A stretch of DNA of 64,000 bases from Chloroflexi bacterium CFX6 (GCA_030263595.1 SZPG01000018.1:1-64000); one strand, 5' to 3'. Positions 7,625-19,072 are shown, counted from the stretch's first letter. The notes: generated from the sequence alone by a model not told the origin. Translations and numbers: made by a program.

Positions 7625-10600
7625 TCATCCTTCCGCAACCGGTACGGTGAAGTGAAAGGTCGTCCCCCTGCGGTATTCGCTTTCGAACCAAATGCTCCCG
7701 CCTTGCATTTCGACGAGGCTTTTTGTGATGTTCAGACCCAGACCCGTGCCGGGGGCTTCCCGCGCTTTCGAGTCGTCCGAACGGAAAAATTTCTGGAAGA
7801 TCTTCATCTGGTCTTCGATGCTGATGCCGATGCCGTTATCCCTGACCCAGAGATGGATGACCCGTTTCGCTCCTTCGGAATCCCATTGGTTGGCGGTCGC
7901 TTCCGCGCCGATGACGATCTGCCCGCCTTCGGGAGTGTATTTGTGGGCGTTGCTGACGAGGTTGGTCAGCACCTGCCCCACGCGCACCGGGTCTGCCCAG
8001 ACCTCCGGCAAGTTCGGCGCGAGACGAAGCTCCACGGTCTGTTTTCTGTCATCGAGCTGGCGCCTGGTGGAGCGCAGGACTTCATCCACGATCTCCGCCA
8101 CACGCACCTTCTTATAGTCGAGACGGAGACGGCCCGCTTCGATCTTGGCGTTGTCGTTGAGGTCGGATACCAGGACGGACATGCGTTCGACGTTGGCGCG
8201 GATGGTGTTCAGGAAGTTGGTCTGCATGTCGTTGATCGGTCCGACGGAGCCGGCGGCGAGCAATTCAGTGTAGCCTTTGATGGAGGTCATGGGGTTCTTG
8301 AGTTCGTGCGCGACGAACGAGACGAAGTCGCTTTTGGCGATGTTGGCGCGCTGCACTTCGTCGTAGAGTTGGGCGTTGTAGATGGCGATGGCGGCGTTGT
8401 CGCTCAGGCGGTTGAGGAACGCCAGGTTCTCCTGCGAGTCGCTCATGCTTTCGAGCAGGAGCAAACCGATGACGTCCGCTTCGCGGCGGATGGGGATGAT
8501 GATCTGCGTGTGCGCGGTGGGCAGGAGTCCCTTTTCGCCTGTGGCGATCAGCGAGACCTGGGTGGGCTGTCCGCTTTGGAGGGCGGGTTTGATGGTGGGC
8601 ATATCGAGCGGCAAATGCCCGTTCGAGGGATCGGTGAACACCTCCTCGTAGCCTTCCTGCGCCATGAGGCGTATGCTGCCTTCTTCCATCATGCCGATCA
8701 AGCCCGCTTCGGCGTTCGATTGCCGCATTGCCCATTCGAGCGTAATGCGCATGGCGCGGTCCACGTCGAGGCTGGCGTTCAATTCACGGACGATGCGGCC
8801 CATGACCTGGAGTTCCTCGAGACGGGCGGCGAGTTCCTGGTCGGTGAGCGCGAGCAGGCGCGCGTTTTCGATGGCGACCGCCGCCTGCCCGGCGAATGCG
8901 GCAAGGATGTTTTGATCGTCCTCCACGAAGGGCAATCCATCGCGGCGGTTGATGACTTCGATGACGCCCAGCACGCGTTCCTTGATCTGCATGGGGACGG
9001 CAAGCAGGGAACGCGAGATGAAGCCGGTCTGCTTGTCGGTTCCGGCGAAGCGGGAAAGCGAGCGTTGGGCGTCGTTTTCGATGACGGGGGCGCGGGTCTG
9101 GACGGCGCGTCCGGCGATGCCGGTTCCAGCGGGGAGGCGTTGTCCGAGCAGGTTCCCGGCTACAGGTCCGGCGGTGACGCGGAAGATCAGATCGCCGGTT
9201 TGTTCGTCCACCAGGAACAGGGTCCCGGCTTCGGAGTTGAGGATGCTCACGGCGTTTTCGAGAATGTTGCGGAGGAGGGGTTCCTGTTCGAGCGTGGAGG
9301 TCAACTGCCGCGTGATCTCGTTCAACGTGGTGAGTTGATGGGCGCGTTGTTCCGTCTCCTCCAGCAGGCGCGCCTTGACGATCGCGCCGACGGTCTGGTC
9401 GGCGATGGATTGCAGGAGGTTGAGTTGCGCCCGCGTGTAGGTGATGGTGGGGTCCCGGCTTCCAACGCTCAATGCGCCGATGGTCTCCGCGCCGGAGTTG
9501 AGCGGAACGCCCATCCACGCATAGATGCCCGTCGCGGCGGGGATCACGTTGCGGGAGTGACATTCGCGCGAGTAATCCTGCGTGATGATCTGGCGTCCCT
9601 TTCGGATGATCTCCTGTCCCAGACCGAAGTTGATGGGCAGCGGCTGGTTTTCGAGGGAGGCAACGCGTTCGTTGTCGTCCACGCGGAAACCATAGTAGAA
9701 ATAATTCGCCGCCTTGTTGTAGAGGGAAATGTGAAAGAAGGCGGAGGGGATGATCTGGGAGGTTTGCGCGAAGATCAGTTCCAGCACGTCGTCGAAGGTG
9801 AGCGTGATGTTCACGCCCTGCGATACGCGCGAAAGCACGTTCATTTCCTGCACGCGGCGTTCCAGGTTTGCCACCGTCTGCACGCGCGAAATGGCGACCG
9901 ACGCCTGGTCGGAAATGTTTTCGAGGTATTCGAGGTCGTTGGGCGTGTATGCCGCGCCGGAAAGGGGCGATCCCAAAGCGAGCCAGCCGACGGGCTTGCC
10001 GTCGCCCTTCAAAGCGATGAAGAGGCGCGCGCCCAGCAGGGAGAGGCGCGCTTCGTCGGCTTTCAGGTTTTCGGGCGGGTTGACCGTATCGAGATATAAC
10101 GGGATGTTTTCTTTTTGGAAGTACTGGACAAGCGGGCTGGTGGAGGCGAAGCGTATATCGCTGGTGGGACGACCATCCTGCCCGGGCAAGGCGACGTATT
10201 GATCGTTGAGCGCGTCGTAGGTGTAGATGTGGAGGCGCTCCGGCACCAGGGTCGCCATCACCTGCTGGCGGATCACCCTCCCGATCGCTTCGATGTCCAG
10301 CGCGCCGGTCATTTCGTGGCTGAAGGTGCGAATGCGGTCTTCGTAGGCGCGTTGACCGCGGAAGAATGCGCCATCCACCCATGCCTGGAGGCGGTTGCGT
10401 AACGGGTTGAGCAGGACGGCAATGACAAAGACCAGCCCGGCGATCAAATAAGGATTATTGGGCGGCATCGGCACGATCAATGCGATGCCGCTGACCAGAA
10501 GTCCATACGCGCCGACGACGAAAATCGTCAGCATGGCATATACCATCCCCTGGCGCACCCAGTAATCAGTGCGGAGGAGGCGGAAGCGCAGGACGACGTA

Positions 10601-11602
10601 TCCATTGACCAGGGGAAAGACGAGCAGGAAGGGGAGCAGGTAGGGATTGAACGCCTCGCCCGAAAACAAGAACCAGATCACCACCGGACCGAACGCGATC
10701 AGGGAACCGATCAGGATCGTCCGCGCCTGGTTCTTGACGACGGGCGAGCGGGAGGTGGCTGCATGGCGGAACAACATCCCAAAATAGAAGAGGGCGGCAA
10801 GCCCGACGAATCCATAGATGAACTGCCATGCCTGTATGTAGGCAGTGGGATTTTCGAAATCGAATAATTTGGCGTAGGCGTTGAACGTCAGCGCCAAGCC
10901 CGCCAGGTAGCCCAGCCAGCGGAGGTACGGACGACCGATCACAAAACGCACTTCCTGGGGAAAGCCCAATGCCAGGTCTATCAAGGAGCCGCCGACCAGC
11001 GACAATGCCAGCGTCCAGATGTACGTAAAACGGTGGGAGGTGTACAGATCGAAGAGCGCGCCGATCGCAATGGCAAGCGAGGAGGTGAAAATGGAGAAAG
11101 CCCGCCCGGCGGGCTCCGTTCGGCGCAGGCCGAAGATCCACAAACTGGCGACGAGGAAAACGAAACTCAGGAATTCAGGAATATAGAAGAAGGCGTAGCG
11201 GTCCGCGGACGAAAGGTCCTGCAGGCGGATATCCCTTTTTTCAACCGATCCTTCGACAGCGCGAATTTCGACCGTGACTTCATCCCCCACCATCTTCGAA
11301 CCCAATATTTCCTTTAATTGATCGGACGTGGAAACTGGAACGCCGTTCACCGAGAGCAATTGATCGCCCACGTCGAACCCGTGCGCGTACATCGCCCAGT
11401 GTTTTCCCTCTTCGCTCGTATCGGAACCGTTCAAGACGAGCGTATGCTCGAAGAAACCGCCGATGAACGGGTTCGCCAGCCAGTCGGCGGCAAGATAAAG
11501 CGTAAAGATGAAAACCAGGACGGCGACAGCCTGATAGACCAGCACCACGACCTGTAGCGCCCGGCTCAAAACCGCCTGTGTTCGCTTGGAGAGATACAAC
11601 AT
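7625..11602 (-). CDS. Large membrane histidine kinase with PDZ and multiple GAF domains
   Basis: Sensor kinase of 1325 residues. One N-terminal membrane helix (about 12-40) is followed by an extracytoplasmic PDZ-like segment (about 60-120; GFDVGDQLLSVNGVPV), then about seven more membrane helices up to ~400. Between ~430 and ~1080 lie several GAF-like units, with repeated ENISDQASVAISR, LQSIADQTVGAIVKAR, AAFAGQAAVAIENARLL and RLSDNAAIAIYNAQLY linkers. The kinase core has H-box SFVAHELKNPMTSI (His near 1100), N-box NLVSNAHKYTPEGG, G1 DNGIGIS and G2 GTGLGLNITKS. No receiver domain is fused. The start at 11602 (MLYLSKRTQ) places the first helix sensibly; 35 further residues upstream are open but unconvincing. 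FIST follows after four bases. The stimulus is unknown. Confidence 0.9.
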   Translation of the reverse strand: MLYLSKRTQAVLSRALQVVVLVYQAVAVLVFIFTLYLAADWLANPFIGGFFEHTLVLNGSDTSEEGKHWAMYAHGFDVGDQLLSVNGVPVSTSDQLKEILGSKMVGDEVTVEIRAVEGSVEKRDIRLQDLSSADRYAFFYIPEFLSFVFLVASLWIFGLRRTEPAGRAFSIFTSSLAIAIGALFDLYTSHRFTYIWTLALSLVGGSLIDLALGFPQEVRFVIGRPYLRWLGYLAGLALTFNAYAKLFDFENPTAYIQAWQFIYGFVGLAALFYFGMLFRHAATSRSPVVKNQARTILIGSLIAFGPVVIWFLFSGEAFNPYLLPFLLVFPLVNGYVVLRFRLLRTDYWVRQGMVYAMLTIFVVGAYGLLVSGIALIVPMPPNNPYLIAGLVFVIAVLLNPLRNRLQAWVDGAFFRGQRAYEDRIRTFSHEMTGALDIEAIGRVIRQQVMATLVPERLHIYTYDALNDQYVALPGQDGRPTSDIRFASTSPLVQYFQKENIPLYLDTVNPPENLKADEARLSLLGARLFIALKGDGKPVGWLALGSPLSGAAYTPNDLEYLENISDQASVAISRVQTVANLERRVQEMNVLSRVSQGVNITLTFDDVLELIFAQTSQIIPSAFFHISLYNKAANYFYYGFRVDDNERVASLENQPLPINFGLGQEIIRKGRQIITQDYSRECHSRNVIPAATGIYAWMGVPLNSGAETIGALSVGSRDPTITYTRAQLNLLQSIADQTVGAIVKARLLEETEQRAHQLTTLNEITRQLTSTLEQEPLLRNILENAVSILNSEAGTLFLVDEQTGDLIFRVTAGPVAGNLLGQRLPAGTGIAGRAVQTRAPVIENDAQRSLSRFAGTDKQTGFISRSLLAVPMQIKERVLGVIEVINRRDGLPFVEDDQNILAAFAGQAAVAIENARLLALTDQELAARLEELQVMGRIVRELNASLDVDRAMRITLEWAMRQSNAEAGLIGMMEEGSIRLMAQEGYEEVFTDPSNGHLPLDMPTIKPALQSGQPTQVSLIATGEKGLLPTAHTQIIIPIRREADVIGLLLLESMSDSQENLAFLNRLSDNAAIAIYNAQLYDEVQRANIAKSDFVSFVAHELKNPMTSIKGYTELLAAGSVGPINDMQTNFLNTIRANVERMSVLVSDLNDNAKIEAGRLRLDYKKVRVAEIVDEVLRSTRRQLDDRKQTVELRLAPNLPEVWADPVRVGQVLTNLVSNAHKYTPEGGQIVIGAEATANQWDSEGAKRVIHLWVRDNGIGISIEDQMKIFQKFFRSDDSKAREAPGTGLGLNITKSLVEMQGGSIWFESEYRRGTTFHFTVPVAEG

Positions 11603-11708
11603 GATTCCACTGAATGCCGCACGGGTCAGCGGCTTCTGGAATTTTACACTACATCCCCAATCCACAACTATGGTACTTTCATAACAAAGAGGAAAGGCGG
11701 GATTCAAA

Positions 11709-11735
11709 ACGTCCCGGAGGATCGCTCCGGGACGT
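11709..11735. repeat. 11-bp stem palindrome (gtcccggag family)
   Basis: Perfect inverted repeat ACGTCCCGGAG / CTCCGGGACGT with a five-base centre, upstream of the large kinase gene. A close relative (ttcccggag/ctccggga) is at 20540-20575, and cgtcccgaagg versions are at 20607 and 59432. Confidence 0.6.
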
Positions 11736-11814
11736 TACGCCATGCCAAATAACGTCGGTTCAAAGGAGGCTACCTGGGAATTCCCGTGATTCCGGACACG
11801 GACAGAGCGGATAA

Positions 11815-11920
11815 CGCGGAGACGCACGGAAAAAATCCAAAAAATCTTTGAAGATCCGTGGCGTCCGCGGGACTTGTACTGAGCAGGCAGTCGAGCCTGC
11901 TGAGAGCCTGTCGAAGTATC
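11815..11920. repeat. Repeat-filled gap between gyrB and the kinase gene
   Basis: The 350 bases between gyrB and the kinase contain no supported gene. Besides the 11709 palindrome they hold a 'tccgtggcgtccgcgg' stretch and then a caggc-agtcga-gcctg palindrome embedded in gagcaggcagtcgagcctg...gagcctgtcgaag, a wording that reads like a dispersed repeat. Confidence 0.4.
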
Positions 11921-11951
11921 CGTGTATCAAAAAGGGTTCCCCGAACTCGGG

Positions 11952-13913
<1,962 letters not shown>

Positions 13914-13972
13914 TCATGGAAAGCGGGTGAAGAAGATACATTCAAAATACGGAAGACCGCCCTCCGGCGGAA

Positions 13973-14953
13973 CTATCCGTGCAGTTTGTTCATCCAATCG
14001 GTCGCATTACGGTAATAGATGAAACTTGCCGCAAGCAATACAGTTGTCATAAAGGCATGACCCGCAAACCCCACCAGCGCCAGCCAGGACTCCTCGCCCG
14101 GCGCGCTCCACAACAGGTCCAATCCGTATGAAAGCAGGAACACGCTCAATACGAACATGCCGCTCGTCGGGAGCGAGAAGCGCACCATCCGCACGCTGGA
14201 AAGGATCGAAAGGAACGCGTTCTGACCGCGGACGAAGATCCCGTGCGGCGTGAAGAACAGCGGCACGATCAACCAGAACGAAAACAACAAAAGGATAAAC
14301 AACGCAACGTTCGCCATCGCCGGGCTGATCACCATGAACAAGCCAAGGACCATGAACAGGGGAACGCCGACCGCTCCCATGCCCGCCAGCCACAGCAGCG
14401 AGAGGAGGACGCTCTGGACGACCGCGCGCAGGAAACCGATCCTCGCCTCATCCCCGCCCAAAATTGATCCTGCCACCTGACGATAATACACTCCCCCGAC
14501 GACCCAGCCAAGCGGGACCAACGCGAACGCCAGACCGAGCGCGATCCAAAAAGAGGAGATCGTCACAACGTCCGATAGCCCAAGCGGGTTTTTCACCGGC
14601 AGCGTTTGGGCGGAAAGACTCGATACGCCGATGGGAAACAACTGCGATTTGGAGAGCAGGCTCAACAAATTGAAATCCCTCAACCACCCCGCCAACAGGG
14701 ATTGCGCCTGGATGAAACGCTCCATGTCCGCTTCGGCCACGGTTCTGCGCGCCTGCTCGAACGCCAACCGGAAATAAGGGGAGAGCAAGCCATCCACGCT
14801 CAACCTCGGGCCCAGCCAGAGGAGCAGATCCAAACCCAGCGGCACGAGGATCAGCACGATGCGGTTGGAAACGACCTCGAAACCCGCCCGGAGCGAATCG
14901 ATCACGCCCGGAGGAGGAGGCAACGTTTCGAGTTTTTGCATGTTCATAACCAT
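13973..14953 (-). CDS. Multi-spanning membrane protein of unknown function
   Basis: Integral membrane protein of up to 326 residues. After a Pro-rich start (LPPPPGVIDSLRAGFEVV) it has about six hydrophobic helices, around residues 30-50, 130-165, 190-240 (VQSVLLSLLWLAGMGAVGVPLFMVLGLFM..., several), 262-282 and 292-312. No enzymatic motif is visible. Three in-frame ATGs occur within the first five codons and none has a strong Shine-Dalgarno, so the start is uncertain by four residues. It is divergent from the membrane protein at 15006 (52-base gap) and precedes gyrB, with 84 bases between. The family resembles DUF-type proteins of this phylum, but I cannot name it. Confidence 0.7.
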   Translation of the reverse strand: MVMNMQKLETLPPPPGVIDSLRAGFEVVSNRIVLILVPLGLDLLLWLGPRLSVDGLLSPYFRLAFEQARRTVAEADMERFIQAQSLLAGWLRDFNLLSLLSKSQLFPIGVSSLSAQTLPVKNPLGLSDVVTISSFWIALGLAFALVPLGWVVGGVYYRQVAGSILGGDEARIGFLRAVVQSVLLSLLWLAGMGAVGVPLFMVLGLFMVISPAMANVALFILLLFSFWLIVPLFFTPHGIFVRGQNAFLSILSSVRMVRFSLPTSGMFVLSVFLLSYGLDLLWSAPGEESWLALVGFAGHAFMTTVLLAASFIYYRNATDWMNKLHG

Positions 14954-15005
14954 TTGATTCTACCATACGGCATATCACTTGGCAGTCGGATAAGGGGCAG
15001 GTACA

Positions 15006-15830
15006 ATGCCTGGGATGAACGAACAAAGCCGTTTCACACCCGATCCGAATCGGATCGGGCTGCTCACATCCACCGTTCTTTTGACGCTTGCGCTGGCGAA
15101 TCTCGTCCCCTCACAGGGATTCAACCTCGAAGTGCAATTGCCGGGCTTCCTGTTCGCCCTCCCCCTGGACATTACGACCCTTATGAACGTTTTTACTGCG
15201 GGTCTCGCCGCCACAGGCATGGACTGGCTCCTGCGCGGCCACCCCTCCCTGAACGGCAGGAGCACCTTTCAATGGTGGCTGCTTCCCACCCTCACCACCT
15301 TCGTCCTCAGCGTCCCGCTCTCCATATTGCCGGATGGACCCGCCTGGTGGATCGGCTTTCTGGTCAGCGGCATCCTGCTCTTCCTTGTTTTTCTCGCGGA
15401 ATACGTTGCGGTGAACCCGGACGCCCCGTATTACAACCTGTCGGTGGCGGGGCTGACCGCCATTTCGCACACCCTGTTCTTTGTATTGTCCATAGCCCTC
15501 CGCGCCAGTCAGACGCGCCTGTATATCCTCCTGCCCGCGCTGTTCATCGCCTCCGCGCTTGCAAGCCTGCGCACATTACATTTGAGAATGGGCGGCAAAT
15601 GGGAAATTGCCTGGTCGCTCGGCATCGGGCTGGTCTGCGCGCAGATCGCGGCCGGGCTGCATTACTGGCCCCTTACCCCAATCCAATTCGGGCTGCTGTT
15701 GATCGGTCCGTTATATGGGTTGATCGAGCTGGCGGTCAACCTCGACGAAAACATACCCGCCCGGCGCGCCGCGCTGGAACCCGCCATCGTCGCCTCGCTG
15801 TGCTGGGGGCTGGCGATCTTCATTCGATAA
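15006..15830 (+). CDS. Seven- or eight-helix membrane protein of unknown function
   Basis: Integral membrane protein of 274 residues with hydrophobic segments spread over the whole length (about 18-35, 42-65, 88-108, 115-135, 145-165, 172-195, 205-225, 232-250). Short charged loops contain ATGMDWLLRGHP, VNPDAPYYN and LDENIPARRAAL. I recognise no transporter or enzyme signature; it may belong to a Chloroflexota-specific family. The start is either the ATG at 15006 or one three codons on. It ends one base before the JAMM peptidase start, so the two are translationally linked and probably share an operon, perhaps with plsY downstream. Confidence 0.7.
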   Translation: MPGMNEQSRFTPDPNRIGLLTSTVLLTLALANLVPSQGFNLEVQLPGFLFALPLDITTLMNVFTAGLAATGMDWLLRGHPSLNGRSTFQWWLLPTLTTFVLSVPLSILPDGPAWWIGFLVSGILLFLVFLAEYVAVNPDAPYYNLSVAGLTAISHTLFFVLSIALRASQTRLYILLPALFIASALASLRTLHLRMGGKWEIAWSLGIGLVCAQIAAGLHYWPLTPIQFGLLLIGPLYGLIELAVNLDENIPARRAALEPAIVASLCWGLAIFIR

Positions 15831-15831
15831 A

Positions 15832-16236
15832 ATGATCCTGCAATTGACGCTCAGGCGCGAACACGCGCTTGCGATCATCGAACATTCCGAGTCTCACGCG
15901 CCGCTGGAGGCTTGCGGTCTGCTGGCGGGGAAAAAGGATCGGGTGGAGAAAGTGTTGTTCGTGCGGAATCAGGCTCAAAGTCCCGCGCGATTCGTGATGG
16001 ATCCTTATGAGCAACTCCAGGCGTTCGAGTGGATCGAATCCCACAGCCTCGAGCTGCTCGCCATCTTCCACTCGCATCCCGCGGGACCTGAAGCCGTCTC
16101 CCCAACCGACATTGCAGAGGCGGCTTACGAGGTCGTCCACGTCGTTTGTTTCAGGAAAGACGGTCAATGGAGCCTGCGCGGATTTTGGATCGAAAAGGGG
16201 ACGGCACGCGAGGTTGACCTGAAGATCCTCGAATAG
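15832..16236 (+). CDS. JAMM/MPN+ (M67) metallopeptidase, Mec-like
   Basis: Small zinc peptidase of 134 residues. It has the JAMM motif: Glu in EACGLLAG (about 26), then HSHPAGPEAVSPTD (H-x-H-x7-S-x2-D, about 80-93). Bacterial members such as Mec+ remove residues from sulphur-carrier protein conjugates in cysteine biosynthesis or act as isopeptidases of ubiquitin-like proteins; the substrate here is not evident and no ThiS/CysO-like gene is adjacent. Length is typical for the stand-alone form. It starts one base after the upstream membrane-protein stop (TAAaATG), so reinitiation is likely, and lies 56 bases before plsY. Confidence 0.88.
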   Translation: MILQLTLRREHALAIIEHSESHAPLEACGLLAGKKDRVEKVLFVRNQAQSPARFVMDPYEQLQAFEWIESHSLELLAIFHSHPAGPEAVSPTDIAEAAYEVVHVVCFRKDGQWSLRGFWIEKGTAREVDLKILE

Positions 16237-16292
16237 AGAAACCCCGCGCGTTTTCCCGTGTTTCAAGTTCTATATTCATTCGGAGGAAAGAG

Positions 16293-16976
16293 ATGCAAAC
16301 GTTGGTCGAAGCAGGGATCGTGGCTCTTGGATACATCCTCGGTTCCATCCCATTCGGATTGTTGATCGTCAGGTTCAAAACCGGCAAGGATATCCGTGAG
16401 ATCGAAAGCGGACGCACGGGCGGGACAAATGCCATGCGCGCCGCAGGGTTCGGGGCGGGTCTGCTCACAACCATCCTGGACATTTTGAAAGGCGCGGCGT
16501 CAGTCTGGCTGGCACAGGTGTCTACCGGGAATCACATCATCCACGTGCTTGCTCCAGTGGCGGCAATCCTTGGTCATAACTACTCGGTTTTTTTGATCAG
16601 CCGTGACGAGGATGGCAAGGTACGTTTCCACGGCGGGGCGGGAGGCGCGCCGGCGCTGGGAGGATCGGTGGGACTTTGGATCTGGTCACTTCCCATTCTT
16701 TTCGGGCTGGGCGCGTTGGTATTTTTCACTGTCGGCATCGCCTCCATTACGACCATCGCCGTAGGTCTATTTGTAATCCTGCTCTTTTCCATACGCGCCT
16801 CGATGGGGTTCATGCCCTGGGTGGATGTATTATATGGGGTGCTCGCTGAACTTCTGTTACTCTGGGCGCTGCGCCCCAACATCCGAAAACTGCTTGCCGG
16901 AAATGAGCGCGTGGTCAAATATAGTTTGCATGGATGGTTGAGAGCCAGGAAGGAACAGCACCAGGACTCCGAATGA
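16293..16976 (+). CDS. plsY: Glycerol-3-phosphate acyltransferase (PlsY)
   Basis: Membrane acyltransferase (227 aa) that moves an acyl group from acyl-phosphate to glycerol-3-phosphate, the first step of phospholipid synthesis. Several helices and the three PlsY motifs are present but divergent: GSIPFG (about 17-22), SGRTGGTNAMR (family consensus SGNxGATN), and GHNYSVFL followed by FHGGAGGA (consensus FKGGKGVAT). A six- or seven-residue charged insertion (SRDEDGKVR) separates the two halves of the third motif. GGAGG precedes the ATG by six bases. The substituted motif residues could mean altered activity or a paralogue; a second plsY elsewhere would be needed to judge. Confidence 0.82.
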   Translation: MQTLVEAGIVALGYILGSIPFGLLIVRFKTGKDIREIESGRTGGTNAMRAAGFGAGLLTTILDILKGAASVWLAQVSTGNHIIHVLAPVAAILGHNYSVFLISRDEDGKVRFHGGAGGAPALGGSVGLWIWSLPILFGLGALVFFTVGIASITTIAVGLFVILLFSIRASMGFMPWVDVLYGVLAELLLLWALRPNIRKLLAGNERVVKYSLHGWLRARKEQHQDSE

Positions 16977-17044
16977 AGCGCAATGTTTTACAAGGGGATG
17001 GATCTTTGCAGACCTGACGAACGAACTTTTCCGCGGAGGCGTCC

Positions 17045-18196
17045 ATGTACCAGCCGTTGAACGGAATTCGTATTCTCGATCTGTCCCGCCTTGTGCCGGG
17101 TCCGTACCTGACTCAATTGCTCGCGGACCTGGGCGCGGAGGTGATCAAAGTGGAAACGCCCCTTGCAGGCGATTATGCGCGTCTGATCCCCGCAGAAATG
17201 GGGCTGGGTAAAATGTTCGAAATGATCAATCGGGGAAAGAAAAGTGTGGCGATCAATTACCGCAACCCGCGCGGGCGCGAAGTCTTTCTCCGCCTTGCGT
17301 CCACGGCGGATGTGTTGATCGAGGGTTTTCGCCCGGGAGCCATGGCGCGCTGGAAGATTGATTATGAAACCATCCGGACTGTCAATGGCGCCATGATCTA
17401 TTGTTCCCTTTCAGGCTATGGGCAGGAGGGACCTTACCGCCAGCGCGCCGGGCACGATTTGAATTACCTGGCGATCAGCGGGGCGCTGTCGTTGAATGCG
17501 AGGGAGAACCAGCCCCCCGTACCTTATGGCGTGGCAGTAGCCGACCTGAGCGGAGCCATGCTTGCAAGTATCGCCATTCTTAGCGCGCTTGTGGCAAGGC
17601 AAAAGGACGGAAAGGGCGCGTATCTGGATGTATCTTTGCTTGACGGCGCTCTCTCCTGGATGACGCCACAGGCCGGCGCGGCATTTTTCAGCGGCTTGTC
17701 AGTGAAGGGCGGCAAACTTGCTTTGAGCGGCGGACTGGCTTGCTACAATATTTATGAGACGGCGGATGGAAAATACCTGTCGCTTGGCGCGTTGGAACCA
17801 ACCTTTTGGAGCGATTTTTGCAAGGTCACTGGCAGGAACGATCTGCTCCCGCGCCAGTTCGACCGATCCATCAAGGACGAGGTGGCGAATATTTTCAAGG
17901 GAAGGACACTTGACGCATGGCTGGAAGCCTTCTCCAACAGCGACGGTTGTGTGGAACCGGTCCTCTCATTCGAAGAAATGCTTTCGCATCCGCAAGTGAG
18001 GGCACGCGGGTTTGTGCATGAAGAAGACGGTCAGCCCGTCGGACTGAACACCCCGTTCGTCTTTGCGCACGGACCAAAACGACCCGCGCCAAAACTGGGC
18101 GAGCACACGAATGCCGTTCTGGGCGAGATCCTCTCCGAGGGGGAATTGGAAGAACTTGCAAACAGTGGAATCATCGGCGGGAGGCATACGGAGTAA
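17045..18196 (+). CDS. Family III CoA-transferase (CaiB/BaiF type)
   Basis: Acyl-CoA:carboxylate CoA-transferase of 383 residues. The N-terminal signature LNGIRILDLSRLVPGPYLTQLLADLGAEVIKVE is diagnostic, followed by GDYARL, LRLASTADVLIEGFRPGAMARW and the conserved SGYGQEGPYRQRAGHDLNYLAISG. The catalytic Asp of the family is expected in this last segment (GHDLNY, near 140). The substrate cannot be told; homologues act on carnitine, bile acid, formyl, mesaconyl or racemase substrates. GGAGG lies five bases before the ATG. It is convergent with the MBL hydrolase, ten bases between stops. A second, only distantly similar member sits at 26231-27370. Confidence 0.9.
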   Translation: MYQPLNGIRILDLSRLVPGPYLTQLLADLGAEVIKVETPLAGDYARLIPAEMGLGKMFEMINRGKKSVAINYRNPRGREVFLRLASTADVLIEGFRPGAMARWKIDYETIRTVNGAMIYCSLSGYGQEGPYRQRAGHDLNYLAISGALSLNARENQPPVPYGVAVADLSGAMLASIAILSALVARQKDGKGAYLDVSLLDGALSWMTPQAGAAFFSGLSVKGGKLALSGGLACYNIYETADGKYLSLGALEPTFWSDFCKVTGRNDLLPRQFDRSIKDEVANIFKGRTLDAWLEAFSNSDGCVEPVLSFEEMLSHPQVRARGFVHEEDGQPVGLNTPFVFAHGPKRPAPKLGEHTNAVLGEILSEGELEELANSGIIGGRHTE

Positions 18197-18205
18197 TAAA
18201 ATCGT

Positions 18206-19045
18206 TCAGGATTGCTTCGCACTCTGGATATTATGGAGCAATGCGCGCAAATTGCTTTGATGCAAAGCTTCCGCGAGTCCGCCAAGATATACCCTGCTTT
18301 TGCCACAACTCTCGATCTTTATTTCTTCCAGCAATTCAAACGCATTCTTCTTGCGCGCAACCGACTTTACGGCTTTTTTGATCGCGTTCAGATAATTGAC
18401 GTTTTCCTTTACCGCCGCATCAATTTCACCGCGCAGGATGATGTCGCCGTGACCCTGCACGATGTTCTCGAGCCCCAGTTTGGCGATGTGCTTAATGGAG
18501 GCGATATTATCGTCCACGTCTCCATCCACGATATGCGGCACGGGCATGAATGCGTCGCCTGCAAACAAAATACGATCCTCCTCGACCAATACCGAAATGC
18601 CATCGTGACTATGCCCAAAGGTTGGGGAAAGGATCAGGTTCTTCTTGCCTACACGAAGGGTCATGTCCCCGTCAATGAACGTCATCTGGGGGAGGATGAC
18701 CCGCACCTGCCGCAAGGCGGGATTTTGCTTCTTTGCCGATTCAAACGAAGGGATGCCGCGTTCCTCCAGCAGATCGCGGCAACGCGCGTGCGCAACCACT
18801 GTCGCGCCGGGGAAGAAACAGTTCCCCCACGAATGATCGGCGTGATAATGCGTGTTGATCACGTACCGGACCGGCACGTTCAACTCATGCTCGATGAATT
18901 CACGGATGGTCAGCGTTTCTTCCGGCAGAGCCAGGGTATCAATCACCACCGCCCACTGCGGACCCGCCACCACGCCCGCCGTCACCTGGGCATAGACCTC
19001 GCTTTGAAACCAATAGACATTTTCGGAAACACGTTCCCTGTGCAT
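18206..19045 (-). CDS. MBL-fold metallo-hydrolase
   Basis: Metallo-beta-lactamase-fold hydrolase of 279 residues. The zinc motif THYHADHSWGN (HxHxDH, about 81-86) is intact, further ligands are in SPTFGHSHDGISV (His near 144) and FAGDAFMPVPH (Asp near 163), and GHGDIIL supplies the last His (about 198). The C-terminal ~80 residues are helical (AVKENVNYLNAIKKAVKSVARKKNAFELLEEIKI) and unlike glyoxalase II. The actual substrate is unknown. A minus-strand TTGATT-N17-TAATAA (19073-19101) is a plausible promoter. It is divergent from the ATPase operon at 19444 with a 400-base gap. Confidence 0.87.
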   Translation of the reverse strand: MHRERVSENVYWFQSEVYAQVTAGVVAGPQWAVVIDTLALPEETLTIREFIEHELNVPVRYVINTHYHADHSWGNCFFPGATVVAHARCRDLLEERGIPSFESAKKQNPALRQVRVILPQMTFIDGDMTLRVGKKNLILSPTFGHSHDGISVLVEEDRILFAGDAFMPVPHIVDGDVDDNIASIKHIAKLGLENIVQGHGDIILRGEIDAAVKENVNYLNAIKKAVKSVARKKNAFELLEEIKIESCGKSRVYLGGLAEALHQSNLRALLHNIQSAKQS

Positions 19046-19072
19046 AGAGAAGCCCTCGCATTTTTTCTTCCA

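Noticed and set aside
7601-10099. 832-codon open frame antisense to the histidine kinase
   Set aside because: Composition bias of a GC-rich gene leaves the opposite strand open; the product is Val/Asp/Gly/Arg-rich with no domain, while the minus-strand kinase is unambiguous.
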